From Clostridia bacterium (lineage in GTDB: Bacteria; Bacillota; Clostridia; Christensenellales; Aristaeellaceae), in the NCBI GenBank assembly GCA_017470145.1, contig JAFUFB010000009.1, positions 1 to 64,000 of the forward strand: 64,000 nt of DNA, given 5' to 3'. Under the pieces are notes generated by a model. The model was not told where the DNA came from and ran no database searches. It saw only the letters and a list, made by a program, of their open reading frames with translations. Shown piece by piece: positions 30,961 to 39,501 of the stretch (positions within the stretch are counted from its first letter, which is position 1; each line of letters starts with the position of its first letter). The translations under genes were made by a program, and so were the position numbers.

Positions 30961-32427
30961 ATGGAGCTATTTCCCAGCCTGGAGGTCATCCAGGAATACG
31001 CTAAGAAGAAGGAATATCACCTCTTCCCGGTCTACACGGAGCTGCTGGCAGACATCCGGACGCCCATTCAGGTGCTGCGGGCGCTGAAGAATGTCTCCCG
31101 CCATTGCTACCTTCTGGAATCGGTGGAGGAGCATGAAAAATGGGGCCGATACACCTTCCTGGGCTATGATCCTACCATGATCATTACCTGCACCAATGGG
31201 GAGCTGCGGCTGGGCAGCGTCAAGCTGCAGACCCAGGACCCCAACCAATACATCCGCCAGGTACTGTCCGAGCACCGCAGCCCTCGCCTGCCCCAGATGC
31301 CGCCCTTTACCGGCGGGCTGGTGGGGTATTTTTCCTATGACTATCTGAAATACGCCGAGCCCTCCCTGCACCTGGACGCGGAGGACACGGAGCATTTCCG
31401 GGATGTAGACCTGATGCTGTTCGAAAAGGTGATCTGCTTTGACCACTACCGCCAGAAGATTCTGCTGATCACCAATGTGCACCTGGATGACCCAGAGACG
31501 GATTATCATCGCGCAGCCCTGGATCTGGCCCAGATGAAGGAGCTGGTGACCCACGGGGCGCTGAAGGAGGAAACGCCGGGCCGGCTGAAGAGTGACTTCC
31601 AGCCCTTCTTCCCCCGGGAAAAGTTCTGCGGAATGATCGAGCGGGCGAAGCATCACATCCGGGAGGGGGATATCTTCCAGATCGTGCTTTCCAACCGGCT
31701 GGAGGCGGAATACGAAGGGAGCCTGCTGGACGCCTATCGCGTGCTGCGGACCCGGAACCCCTCCCCCTATATGTTCTATTTCTCCGGCACGGATGTGGAG
31801 GTAGCTGGCGCTTCGCCGGAAACCCTGGTGAAGCTGGAAAACGGCATCCTGCACACCTTTCCCCTAGCGGGCACCCGGCCACGGGGCGCCACGCCGGAGG
31901 AGGACGAGGCCCTGGAAAAAGAGCTGCTGGCAGACCCGAAGGAGCTGGCAGAGCACAACATGCTGGTGGACCTGGGGCGGAATGACATCGGAAAGATCAG
32001 CAAATTCGGCACGGTGCAGGTGGAAAAGCTGCACTCCATCGAGCGCTATTCCCACGTGATGCACATCGGATCCACCGTTCGCGGGGAGATTCGGGAGGAC
32101 AAGGACGCCCTGGACGCCATCGACGCCATCCTGCCAGCGGGAACCCTTTCCGGCGCGCCGAAGATTCGCGCCTGCCAACTGATCAACGATTTGGAGGATA
32201 ACAAGCGGGGCATCTACGGCGGGGCCATTGGATACCTGGATTTCACGGGAAATTTAGATACCTGCATCGCCATCCGCATCGCCTACCTGAAGAACGGCAA
32301 GGTGTTCGTCCGTTCTGGCGCGGGCATCGTGGCAGATTCGGTGCCGGAAAAGGAATATCAGGAATGTCTGCACAAGGCCGCCGCGGTCATCGGCGCCCTG
32401 AAGGACGCGGCAAAGGAGGCGGAATAA
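30961..32427 (+). CDS. trpE: Anthranilate synthase component I
   Basis: TrpE converts chorismate and ammonia (from TrpG) to anthranilate, the first step of tryptophan synthesis. The 488-residue product has the tryptophan-feedback motif LLESVEE (about 52-58) and the chorismate-binding C-terminal signature: PLAGTRPRG, HNMLVDLGRND, AGTLSGAPK and GGAIGYLDF. The ATG at 30961 follows AAAGGAGG; the frame opens earlier at 30934 within the leader. It is 3 bp from trpG. Confidence 0.94.
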   Translation: MELFPSLEVIQEYAKKKEYHLFPVYTELLADIRTPIQVLRALKNVSRHCYLLESVEEHEKWGRYTFLGYDPTMIITCTNGELRLGSVKLQTQDPNQYIRQVLSEHRSPRLPQMPPFTGGLVGYFSYDYLKYAEPSLHLDAEDTEHFRDVDLMLFEKVICFDHYRQKILLITNVHLDDPETDYHRAALDLAQMKELVTHGALKEETPGRLKSDFQPFFPREKFCGMIERAKHHIREGDIFQIVLSNRLEAEYEGSLLDAYRVLRTRNPSPYMFYFSGTDVEVAGASPETLVKLENGILHTFPLAGTRPRGATPEEDEALEKELLADPKELAEHNMLVDLGRNDIGKISKFGTVQVEKLHSIERYSHVMHIGSTVRGEIREDKDALDAIDAILPAGTLSGAPKIRACQLINDLEDNKRGIYGGAIGYLDFTGNLDTCIAIRIAYLKNGKVFVRSGAGIVADSVPEKEYQECLHKAAAVIGALKDAAKEAE

Positions 32428-32430
32428 GTC

Positions 32431-33021
32431 ATGATCGTGCTGATTGACAACTACGACAGCTTTTCCTACAACCTGTATCAGCTGGTGGGATCCATCAATC
32501 CGGACATCCGGGTACTGCGGAACGACGCCCTCTCCGTGGCGGAGGTGGCGGAGCTGCACCCGGAGGCCATTATTCTTTCCCCCGGCCCCGGGCGCCCGGA
32601 GGACGCGGGCATCTGCGTCCAGGCGGCGAAGGAGCTAGGGCAGAGCATTCCTCTGCTGGGGGTCTGCCTGGGGCATCAGGCCATCTGCACGGCCTTCGGC
32701 GCCACGGTATCCTATGCCCGCCAGCTGATGCACGGCAAGCAGAGTGAAACCAGCTTTGACGCCGCCAGTCCGTTGTTTCAGGGGCTGCCAACTCAGGCGC
32801 CGGTGGCGCGGTATCACTCCCTGGCGGTGCTGGAAAACACCCTGCCGGCCTGTCTGCGGGTTACAGCCCGGACGATGGATGGAGAGGTGATGGCCGTGGA
32901 GCATACGGAGTATCCTATCTTCGGGCTGCAGTTTCATCCAGAATCCATCATGACGCCGGATGGAAAGACGATTCTGCGGAATTTTCTTGACCTGGCCAAA
33001 GAGAGGGGCAGTCAATCCTGA
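32431..33021 (+). CDS. trpG: Anthranilate synthase component II (glutamine amidotransferase)
   Basis: The 196-residue class I amidotransferase has the catalytic GVCLGHQ (Cys near 79), the oxyanion strand LSPGPGRPEDAG and the His-Glu pair in QFHPESIMTP. It supplies ammonia to TrpE. trpD, C, F, B and A do not follow; the operon stops here at terminator hairpins. Confidence 0.94.
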   Translation: MIVLIDNYDSFSYNLYQLVGSINPDIRVLRNDALSVAEVAELHPEAIILSPGPGRPEDAGICVQAAKELGQSIPLLGVCLGHQAICTAFGATVSYARQLMHGKQSETSFDAASPLFQGLPTQAPVARYHSLAVLENTLPACLRVTARTMDGEVMAVEHTEYPIFGLQFHPESIMTPDGKTILRNFLDLAKERGSQS

Positions 33022-33028
33022 CTGCCCC
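33005..33028 (+). terminator. Hairpin spanning the trpG stop codon
   Basis: GGGGCAGTCA (33005-33014) pairs perfectly with TGACTGCCCC (33019-33028). There is no clear T-run, so it may stabilise the mRNA end rather than terminate. Confidence 0.45.
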
Positions 33029-33052
33029 TACGCGCGGTATGCTTTTTCTGCT

Positions 33053-33142
33053 CCCCCGCTTCGCGGGGGACTCCCTGCATTTTCTATCCCCCGCTCCGCG
33101 TGGGACATCGCCCTGAATTTTCTTTCCCCCGCTTCGCGGGGG
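33053..33142. repeat. Cluster of REP-like GC palindromes
   Basis: CCCCCGCTTCGCGGGGG occurs at 33053-33069 and 33126-33142, with a decayed copy at about 33087-33105. The last copy is followed by ATCTTTTATTTT and can terminate trpEG transcription. The same core recurs at 36.2, 42.8, 43.9 and 57.8 kb. Confidence 0.75.
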
Positions 33143-33157
33143 ATCTTTTATTTTGCA

Positions 33158-35293
33158 TTACTGCTTCAGCAGCGCTTTGTTTTCGTACATCAGACCGTCC
33201 GCTCGCTCGAAAACCTGGGTCACGGCTATATCCATCCCCAGCACAAACTCCGACAGGCCGGAGGCGATGACTACCTTGCCGTTTTTCTGGTTTTCCTTCA
33301 CCTGGGCCTCCATCTGCCGATGCAGCTGATAGCGATGCTCATAATCCTCCCCGGTCATGACCACCACGAATTCATCTCCGCCCACGCGATACACAGGGCT
33401 ATGAGCCCAAATATGGCAGATCAGGGAAGAGGCGCTGCGGATATAGGCATCGCCCTCGATGTGACCCAGATTGTCGTTAATAGTCTTCAGTCCATTGACA
33501 TCGCACACCAGGATGGCGAAGCGCTGAATCTCATTCCCATCAATCTGGCCCTGCAGCTTGGCCTCCATTTCCTTATAGGCTGCCTTGTTCTTGACGCCGG
33601 TCAGCTCATCCCGGTATGCCTTTACGTTCGCTACCTGCAGCTCCTGCTGGACCTTCTGTTCCCGCCGGACCTCCTGATCCACATTCATGACGCCGATGAT
33701 CAGATGCTTGTTGTCATTGGCCCAAATGATGCTCATACGGGCATACTGGGGGCCATCCGGCATCATCACCCGATAGGTATGGAAGATCATGTGCTTCCCG
33801 GCCAGCGTCTGAATCAGGGTGGGCTTGGTGATGATCCGCTTGAAGGCCTCCCGGTCCTCCGGATGGATCACCCTGTCCGTATTTTCCAGGGAGATGCGGA
33901 AGAAATCGTCCCCCGCGGGCTGAATCGCCAGGTTCTTATACACATCGGTGGAGGTGAACTCCACGTAATGGTCCGTCAACATGTCCACATAATAGATGGT
34001 GTCATACTGGTTGGCCAGGCTCTCGGCGATCTGGGAGAAAATGGCGTTCTCCTCGATCATCTTTTTCATGGCGTTTTCCCGCTGAATTTCGTTGTCGATA
34101 TTCATGACACCCATGATCAGGTGCTTATGATCGTTGGCCCAGAAAACCGTCATCCAGGTATAACCGCTCCCCTCGCCCATCATCAGCTGATAGGTCATGG
34201 AGAAGGAGCCATTCTCCTGCAGCTTCTGCAGCATGGTCCGCTTATCCAGGGCGTCGAACAGCCGCTCCCGATCCTCCGGCCGGGCGATCATGCTGACATT
34301 GCGCTGGGAGGTGCCGAAGAAATCGCTGCCAGTGGGGCTGATGTTGAATTCCTTATATTCGTCAGTGGACACAAATTCGATATATTCGTCCGTCTCGGTG
34401 TCGATATAATAGATCATGCCATACTGGTTGGCCAGACTCTCGGCGATGTGGGTAAACACCTGGTTCTTTTTCGACATGGCCTTCAGCTCATTCTGGTTCT
34501 TGACTTCCTCATCGATGTTATCCACGGCCACGATTAGGTTTTCCCGATTGTCTGTTTGGACGGCAATGAGGCGTACATAGTGGGCTTCGCCGTTGAGCAT
34601 CAGGCGATATTCCAGCTGAAACCGGCGACCATTTTCCGTCTTGGCGAGGATATTTTTCCGGGTGAATTTCTGAATCAGAATCTGCTGATCCTCCGGATGC
34701 ACCACCCGCAGGGAATTCTTCCGGGATTCATTGAAGAAATCATCCCCCTCCGGGGGCACTTCCAGATCCTTATAGGCATTGGTGGCGCTATATTCCACAT
34801 AATGCTCCGTGGCCAGGTCCACATAATAGATGGTAGCATAGCGATTGGCCAGGGTTTTCGCGATGGCGTTATAGGTCTTGGTGGCCATCTCCGTCCGCAC
34901 GGTTTTATCCACATTCAGCACGCCCAGGATGATGCAATCCTCCTCCCCGGAGGCGTTGTGCATAATGCGCATGGTGTGATACACGGGCTTGCCGTCGATC
35001 ATCAGTCGATAGACCACGGAGATGGTGTCGTTATCCCGAAACTTCTGCAGCAGCGTATCCCGGGTCAACAGCTCGGACACCATGTCCCAATCGTCCGGAT
35101 GGATCACCAGCCGGATATCCCGCCGGCAATCCGCGAAGAAATCCTCCCCGGAGGCCTGCAGCTCAAGATTTTTGTAGCCCTGATTGGTGCTGTAGCACTG
35201 GTAATGGCTGGTTTCCACGTCGATATAATACACGCTGGAATAATCAATCATCAGCGCCATGGCCACATGGGAGATGATGCTATTGCTGTTCAT
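33158..35293 (-). CDS. Diguanylate cyclase with four tandem PAS-like sensor repeats
   Basis: The 711-residue soluble protein has four homologous units of about 140 residues, each with a YYID/YYVD strand, a GxDFF segment, a VIHPED-like segment and a closing IxGVxNxD strand. A GGDEF domain follows (about 560-711) with an intact RVGGDEF active site near 636-642, which makes c-di-GMP from GTP. The inhibitory RxxD site before GGDEF is not evident. No membrane segment is seen, so it senses a cytosolic signal. Confidence 0.85.
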   Translation of the reverse strand: MNSNSIISHVAMALMIDYSSVYYIDVETSHYQCYSTNQGYKNLELQASGEDFFADCRRDIRLVIHPDDWDMVSELLTRDTLLQKFRDNDTISVVYRLMIDGKPVYHTMRIMHNASGEEDCIILGVLNVDKTVRTEMATKTYNAIAKTLANRYATIYYVDLATEHYVEYSATNAYKDLEVPPEGDDFFNESRKNSLRVVHPEDQQILIQKFTRKNILAKTENGRRFQLEYRLMLNGEAHYVRLIAVQTDNRENLIVAVDNIDEEVKNQNELKAMSKKNQVFTHIAESLANQYGMIYYIDTETDEYIEFVSTDEYKEFNISPTGSDFFGTSQRNVSMIARPEDRERLFDALDKRTMLQKLQENGSFSMTYQLMMGEGSGYTWMTVFWANDHKHLIMGVMNIDNEIQRENAMKKMIEENAIFSQIAESLANQYDTIYYVDMLTDHYVEFTSTDVYKNLAIQPAGDDFFRISLENTDRVIHPEDREAFKRIITKPTLIQTLAGKHMIFHTYRVMMPDGPQYARMSIIWANDNKHLIIGVMNVDQEVRREQKVQQELQVANVKAYRDELTGVKNKAAYKEMEAKLQGQIDGNEIQRFAILVCDVNGLKTINDNLGHIEGDAYIRSASSLICHIWAHSPVYRVGGDEFVVVMTGEDYEHRYQLHRQMEAQVKENQKNGKVVIASGLSEFVLGMDIAVTQVFERADGLMYENKALLKQ

Positions 35294-35493
35294 TCCGGTT
35301 CCCCTTTCGCCGTTCCCGATAGAGAGAATTGAAATATCGAAAAATGCTTGCTTTCTTCCCTCGGCGGATATTCTACCATGATTGGGGATATTTGACTATA
35401 TTTTGTCAAAAAAGTTTTATAAAGAGGATTCTCGGTTTTTCTGTCAAAATAAGTATAGCAAGGAATTCCACTTTTGGAGGAGGATTGATCCCA

Positions 35494-36117
35494 ATGAAAA
35501 TTTATTCCGTTTCTGATCCTGAATTCGCCCCCTATGGCAAGGTGCTTCCTGGATATGACACCGCGGAGCTGCTGGCCGCCATGGAAGCCATTCCCCTGCC
35601 CGAAGCGGGAACAGCCTATGAGCCCGGCATCGCCTCTCTAGAGGCCTGCCGCATCTTCTCCTGCCTGCAGGATCGGGCTTATGGCGGCATGCCTGTGCAG
35701 CTGGGCATGTGCTGGGGACATAACACGAAGCTGAACTGCCTGGAGTATCACCGGGATAGCGAGCTGAACATTGGCACGGGGGATTTCGTGCTCCTGCTGG
35801 CGAAGGCGGAGGATATCATCGATGGCGAGCTGGATACCGCCAAGGTGAAGGCCTTCCGGGTGCCCGCCGGCGTGGTGGTGGAGGTATACGAAACCTCCCT
35901 GCATTACGCTCCCTGCCAGGTGGACGACAGCGGCTTCCGGGTGGCGGTGGTATTGCCCCGGGGGACCAATACGGACAAGCCGGAGATCACCCCTCAGAAC
36001 GAGGAGGATAAATGGCTCTGGGCCCGGAATAAGTGGCTCCTGGCCCATCCGGACAGCAGCGAAGCCGCCGACGGGGCCTATGTAGGCCTGATGGGCGAAA
36101 ACATCGATATCGCCTAA
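35494..36117 (+). CDS. DUF4867 family cupin-like protein
   Basis: The 207-residue product begins MKIYSVSDPEFAPYGKVLPG, the DUF4867 signature, and contains WGHNTKLNCLEYHRDSELN (about 77-95) with histidine and glutamate ligands of a cupin-like metal site. DUF4867 proteins resemble ureidoglycolate lyase or sugar isomerase cupins; the substrate is unknown. The ATG at 35494 has GGAGGAGG upstream. Bases 35294-35493 contain the divergent promoters but no clear riboswitch. Confidence 0.8.
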   Translation: MKIYSVSDPEFAPYGKVLPGYDTAELLAAMEAIPLPEAGTAYEPGIASLEACRIFSCLQDRAYGGMPVQLGMCWGHNTKLNCLEYHRDSELNIGTGDFVLLLAKAEDIIDGELDTAKVKAFRVPAGVVVEVYETSLHYAPCQVDDSGFRVAVVLPRGTNTDKPEITPQNEEDKWLWARNKWLLAHPDSSEAADGAYVGLMGENIDIA

Positions 36118-36245
36118 GGAAACGCTGAATTATTTATCATCAGCGAAAGTGCATATTGCTTACTTCGTGGATTTTCAAGAGTTTTCTGGCTTCCCCGCTC
36201 CGCGGGGAAGCCAGAATTAGCTTTTCCCTAAGGAAATGCTGAATT
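36113..36245. repeat. Palindrome flanked by 19-bp direct repeats
   Basis: CCTAAGGAAACGCTGAATT (36113-36131) and CCTAAGGAAATGCTGAATT (36227-36245) differ by one base. Between them lies a 13-bp-arm palindrome, CTGGCTTCCCCGC (36186-36198) with GCGGGGAAGCCAG (36202-36214). The unit could be a small mobile repeat; it also follows the DUF4867 gene and may terminate it. Confidence 0.6.
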
Positions 36246-36365
36246 GATTCAACTGCCCCCTCCGGAGGCGGTTTTCTGCATGTGTTTATTTCAGCCCTCC
36301 CTCCGGAACAGCTTTTGTATGCAAGTTGACCCTCCCCTTTAGGGGGAGGGCCGTTTCATGCCTGC

Positions 36366-36995
36366 TTATGCGTCCCGCACGGAAAAATCGAAATAGGTAT
36401 CCGGATATGGCTCCTGATCCAGGGTAAAATGCCACCATTCCTCTGCCAGGGGGCGGAAGCCATGGCGCACCATCATTTCCCGCAGCAGGGCCCGATGGGC
36501 CTGCTGATCCAAGGTCAGACCTTCAAAAGCATAATGGCTTCTTGGTCCAAAGAAATCGAAGCAGCCACCCATGTCCAGCTCCTGCTGGTTTCTCATGTCC
36601 CACAGGGTCAGATCCACCGTACTCCCCCGGCTGTGACCGGAATGCCGGGCTAAATAGCCTCCTGGGATGATTTCCTTCTTCGCCAGGTCAGGATAGAAAT
36701 ATTCCTTCATCCGGATATTTTCCTCCTGCTCCGCCCAGCGCATGAAATGGTCCACCGCCCGCTGGGGGCGATAGGCGTCGAAGACCTTCAGCCGATACCC
36801 CTGGCGGAGCGCTTCCTGGCTCACACCCGTCAGGGCTTCCGCCGCCTGCCAGGTCAGCAATGCAACGGGCTGCTCATAGCCTTCAATTCGTTCTCCAACG
36901 AAATTAAAAGTAGAATAATACCGGATGTCCAGCATGACCTCGGGAATCACGTCACTGACGACCACGAACCCTTCCCGATTCTCTGAAAACTGCAT
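36366..36995 (-). CDS. VanX-like D-alanyl-D-alanine dipeptidase
   Basis: The 209-residue M15D peptidase has the zinc site SGHSRGSTVDLTL (H121, D128) and EEWWHF (E186, H189), and FDAYRPQRAV for substrate carboxylate binding. It cleaves D-Ala-D-Ala. No vanH, vanA or regulator is adjacent, so it probably serves cell-wall recycling rather than glycopeptide resistance. The ATG at 36995 follows AGGAGG; longer in-frame starts would overlap the rpsI terminator. Confidence 0.88.
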   Translation of the reverse strand: MQFSENREGFVVVSDVIPEVMLDIRYYSTFNFVGERIEGYEQPVALLTWQAAEALTGVSQEALRQGYRLKVFDAYRPQRAVDHFMRWAEQEENIRMKEYFYPDLAKKEIIPGGYLARHSGHSRGSTVDLTLWDMRNQQELDMGGCFDFFGPRSHYAFEGLTLDQQAHRALLREMMVRHGFRPLAEEWWHFTLDQEPYPDTYFDFSVRDA

Positions 36996-37046
36996 TTTTC
37001 TTCGCCTCCTGACGATTTTTTGAAGCAAGGCCCGGCCCTTTCGAAG

Positions 37047-37075
37047 AAAAAAACTGGAGAGCCGAAGCTCTCCAG
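37047..37075 (-). terminator. Terminator of rplM-rpsI
   Basis: Read leftward, CTGGAGAGC (37075-37067) pairs with GCTCTCCAG (37062-37054) around a TTCG loop and is followed by TTTTTTTC. Confidence 0.88.
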
Positions 37076-37093
37076 CAGAATTGCAAGGACGCA

Positions 37094-37483
37094 TTAACGC
37101 TTGCTGAACTGAGGCGCCCGACGAGCAGCCTTCAAACCGTACTTCTTCCGCTCCTTCATACGAGGATCGCGGGTCAGGAAGCCAGCCTTCTTCAGGGCGG
37201 GACGCAGATCAGGATCAGACTTCACCAACGCACGGCTGATGCCATGACGGATGGCGCCTGCCTGGCCAGTCAGACCGCCTCCGTTGACGTTCACCAGGAC
37301 GTCGAACTTGCCATTGTTGGTCAGCACCAGGGGCTGACGCACGGTCATCTTCAGGGTTTCGAGACCGAAATAATTGTCGATATCACGCTTGTTGATGGTA
37401 ATCTTTCCATCGCCGGCAACCAGACGGACGCGGGCAACGGCCTTCTTACGGCGGCCAACAGCGCTGTATTCTACCTTAGCCAT
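37094..37483 (-). CDS. rpsI: 30S ribosomal protein S9
   Basis: The 129-residue product shows the full S9 pattern: [16 protein letters not shown] at the start, [20 protein letters not shown] in the middle and the tRNA-contacting C-terminus RRAPQFSKR. It is co-transcribed with rplM 24 bp upstream, the conserved L13-S9 order. Confidence 0.97.
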   Translation of the reverse strand: MAKVEYSAVGRRKKAVARVRLVAGDGKITINKRDIDNYFGLETLKMTVRQPLVLTNNGKFDVLVNVNGGGLTGQAGAIRHGISRALVKSDPDLRPALKKAGFLTRDPRMKERKKYGLKAARRAPQFSKR

Positions 37484-37507
37484 TGTTGTAAATTACTCCT
37501 TTCCGCG

Positions 37508-37939
37508 TCACTTCAGGGTCAGCTTTTCAGGCTTCTGAGCGGCCTGCTCGAACTGATCCCCGGCGTAGATCTTCAGCTTCTTCGCCATCTGGCGGCCCAG
37601 GGGGCCCTTGGGCAGCATGCCCACCACCGCATGGCGCACAGCCAGCTCCGGCTTTTCGGCCAGCAGCTTGCGATACTTGGTTTCCTTCAGGCCGCCAGCG
37701 TATCCGCTGTGGTGATAATAAATCTTCTGATCCAGCTTCTTGCCAGTCAGTACGACTTTATCGGCGTTGATGATGATGACATAGTCACCGGTATCTACAT
37801 TGGGCGTGTAGATGGGCTTATTCTTGCCGCGCAGGATGTTCGCCACCTGGCTGGCCAGACGACCCAGCACCAGACCCTCCGCGTCCACGACGTACCACTT
37901 ACGCTCGATGTCCGCGGTCTTCGGCACAAACGTCTTCAA
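37508..37939 (-). CDS. rplM: 50S ribosomal protein L13
   Basis: The 143-residue product has the L13 core: [42 protein letters not shown] and [14 protein letters not shown]. The start codon appears to be TTG, with GAGGAGGG at good spacing. It leads the rplM-rpsI operon. Confidence 0.97.
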   Translation of the reverse strand: MKTFVPKTADIERKWYVVDAEGLVLGRLASQVANILRGKNKPIYTPNVDTGDYVIIINADKVVLTGKKLDQKIYYHHSGYAGGLKETKYRKLLAEKPELAVRHAVVGMLPKGPLGRQMAKKLKIYAGDQFEQAAQKPEKLTLK

Positions 37940-38049
37940 AGGTTTCCCTCCTCAAAATGATTCTCAATAATCCCCAGCCGTGATGGTCGCACGTCCAGGC
38001 TGATGTACAAAAGCTACCGGGGCTAGCGGAGCTATTGATACCAAACGCT

Positions 38050-38078
38050 ATTGTATCTCAATTCCTGCCTCGCGTCAA
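38050..38078 (-). promoter_or_regulatory. rplM-rpsI promoter
   Basis: TTGACG (38078-38073), 17-bp spacer and TACAAT (38055-38050) lie about 110 bp before rplM. The -35 box is inside the last codons of the flippase gene. The leader between promoter and rplM can fold (GCTACCGGGGCTAGC region) and may carry ribosomal-protein feedback control. Confidence 0.72.
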
Positions 38079-39491
38079 TAGTTTTTTTACATGAATTCCC
38101 GCGGTTTTCCAATAGATCAGGCAGAGGGCGCCGTATACCATCATTCCCGCCGCCACCTGGACTCCCAGGCCCAGCCATCCGCCCCAGGGGATCTGCCTGC
38201 CAACCCCTCGGACGCACAGCAGCATGGCCGTGCCGATGACTGCGTAAACGGCAACATAGCCCAGGAAGCGCTTGTAGGGCAGCTCCTTCCGCAGCAAGAG
38301 GAACTGCACCACTGGCACCGTCATTTCCGCCATGAGGGTTCCGATGACCGCGCCCATGCTCTGCAGCCGGGGGATCAGCAGGGCGTTGACCACCAGATTC
38401 ACCACCGCACCACTGCAAACGCTGCGGACGAAGATGGTATCCCGTCCCTGGGGTAGCACCCACTGGGTGCGGACCACATTGGCGAAGCCAATCATGATGA
38501 GAGTAAAGGCCAAGGGGGCCATGAGGGTGCCGGAATAGGCGAAGTCCTTGCCATAAAAGAGGGGGGCAAAGCGATCCGCCACCGCCGCAACGCCGAAGGC
38601 CATGGCGCTGACCATACAGAGGATCAGATTCATGCTCAGGTCGATGTGGTGCTTGATCTCCTCTGTCCTCCCCTGCTTCTGCATATGGCTAATCTTCGGC
38701 ATCATGACGGTACCGATAGCGGAGATAAAGCCGGAGAGGCAATAGATGATTTTCTCCGCGTTTTCGTAGAGGCCGTTTTGCTCCAGCCCGGCGATGGCGC
38801 TGACCATGACCTTATCCATGGTTCGATAAACATTCACCGCCAGAACAGAGATAAACAGCAAGGCGCAGGGGGCCAGATGCCTCAGGCTCTCCCGCAGGGG
38901 AACGGGGGTATATTTCACCTTCCCCCGCAGGCCGGGGACACAGCTGAGATTGCCCAGGAGGGTGGCCAGGCTCCAGACCAAGCCGTAGATCCAAAGGTCG
39001 CTCTTCTGCTTCACGAAGATGAAGACGCAGACCGCCGCGGCGCTTTTGACGAAGGTATTGCGCAGGGCGATGGGGCGGAAGATGTCCAGGCCCATGAGGC
39101 ACCAGTCGAAGCTGACCAGGCAGCTGACGCTCATGAGGGTCAGGTGGAAGGCGATTTGTTGCTCCTCGCCGGCGACGAGGAAGACATAGCCCAGCCAGGC
39201 CAGGAGAGTCAGGCCGGCAACCAGCAGCTGCATCTGCCAGATGGCGGAGAATGTGCGGTTAAGGGTATTTTGGTCGTCTCGGACCCGGGCGATGGCTCGA
39301 ACGCCATAGTCGTTGAGACCTAACATGGCCAGGAGGCAGAAGATGTAGCTGATGTTCCAGGCGGTGTGGTAAAGCCCCACACCCTCCGGTCCAACAGCAC
39401 GCGAAAGGTATGGGGCAGTAACAAGTGGAAGAAGTACAGAAAAGAGGCGATAAGCTATGTTGTACATCGCGTTCTTTTTAGTACTTGCCAT
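38058..39491 (-). CDS. Oligosaccharide flippase (Wzx/MATE-like membrane exporter)
   Basis: The 477-residue protein has about 12-14 hydrophobic segments and a typical polysaccharide-flippase start: KKNAMYNIAYRLFSVLLPLV, then APYLSRAVGPEGVGLY. Wzx-like proteins flip lipid-linked glycans across the membrane. No glycosyltransferases are adjacent, so the glycan is unknown. GTAAGGAG precedes the ATG; it is 10 bp downstream of mgtE and likely co-transcribed. Confidence 0.85.
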   Translation of the reverse strand: MASTKKNAMYNIAYRLFSVLLPLVTAPYLSRAVGPEGVGLYHTAWNISYIFCLLAMLGLNDYGVRAIARVRDDQNTLNRTFSAIWQMQLLVAGLTLLAWLGYVFLVAGEEQQIAFHLTLMSVSCLVSFDWCLMGLDIFRPIALRNTFVKSAAAVCVFIFVKQKSDLWIYGLVWSLATLLGNLSCVPGLRGKVKYTPVPLRESLRHLAPCALLFISVLAVNVYRTMDKVMVSAIAGLEQNGLYENAEKIIYCLSGFISAIGTVMMPKISHMQKQGRTEEIKHHIDLSMNLILCMVSAMAFGVAAVADRFAPLFYGKDFAYSGTLMAPLAFTLIMIGFANVVRTQWVLPQGRDTIFVRSVCSGAVVNLVVNALLIPRLQSMGAVIGTLMAEMTVPVVQFLLLRKELPYKRFLGYVAVYAVIGTAMLLCVRGVGRQIPWGGWLGLGVQVAAGMMVYGALCLIYWKTAGIHVKKLLTRGRN

Positions 39492-39501
39492 GATTTTCTC
39501 C

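Noticed and set aside
36366-36995. Vancomycin-resistance cluster
   Set aside because: A vanX-like gene alone, without vanH, a D-Ala-D-Lac ligase or VanRS, does not give resistance.
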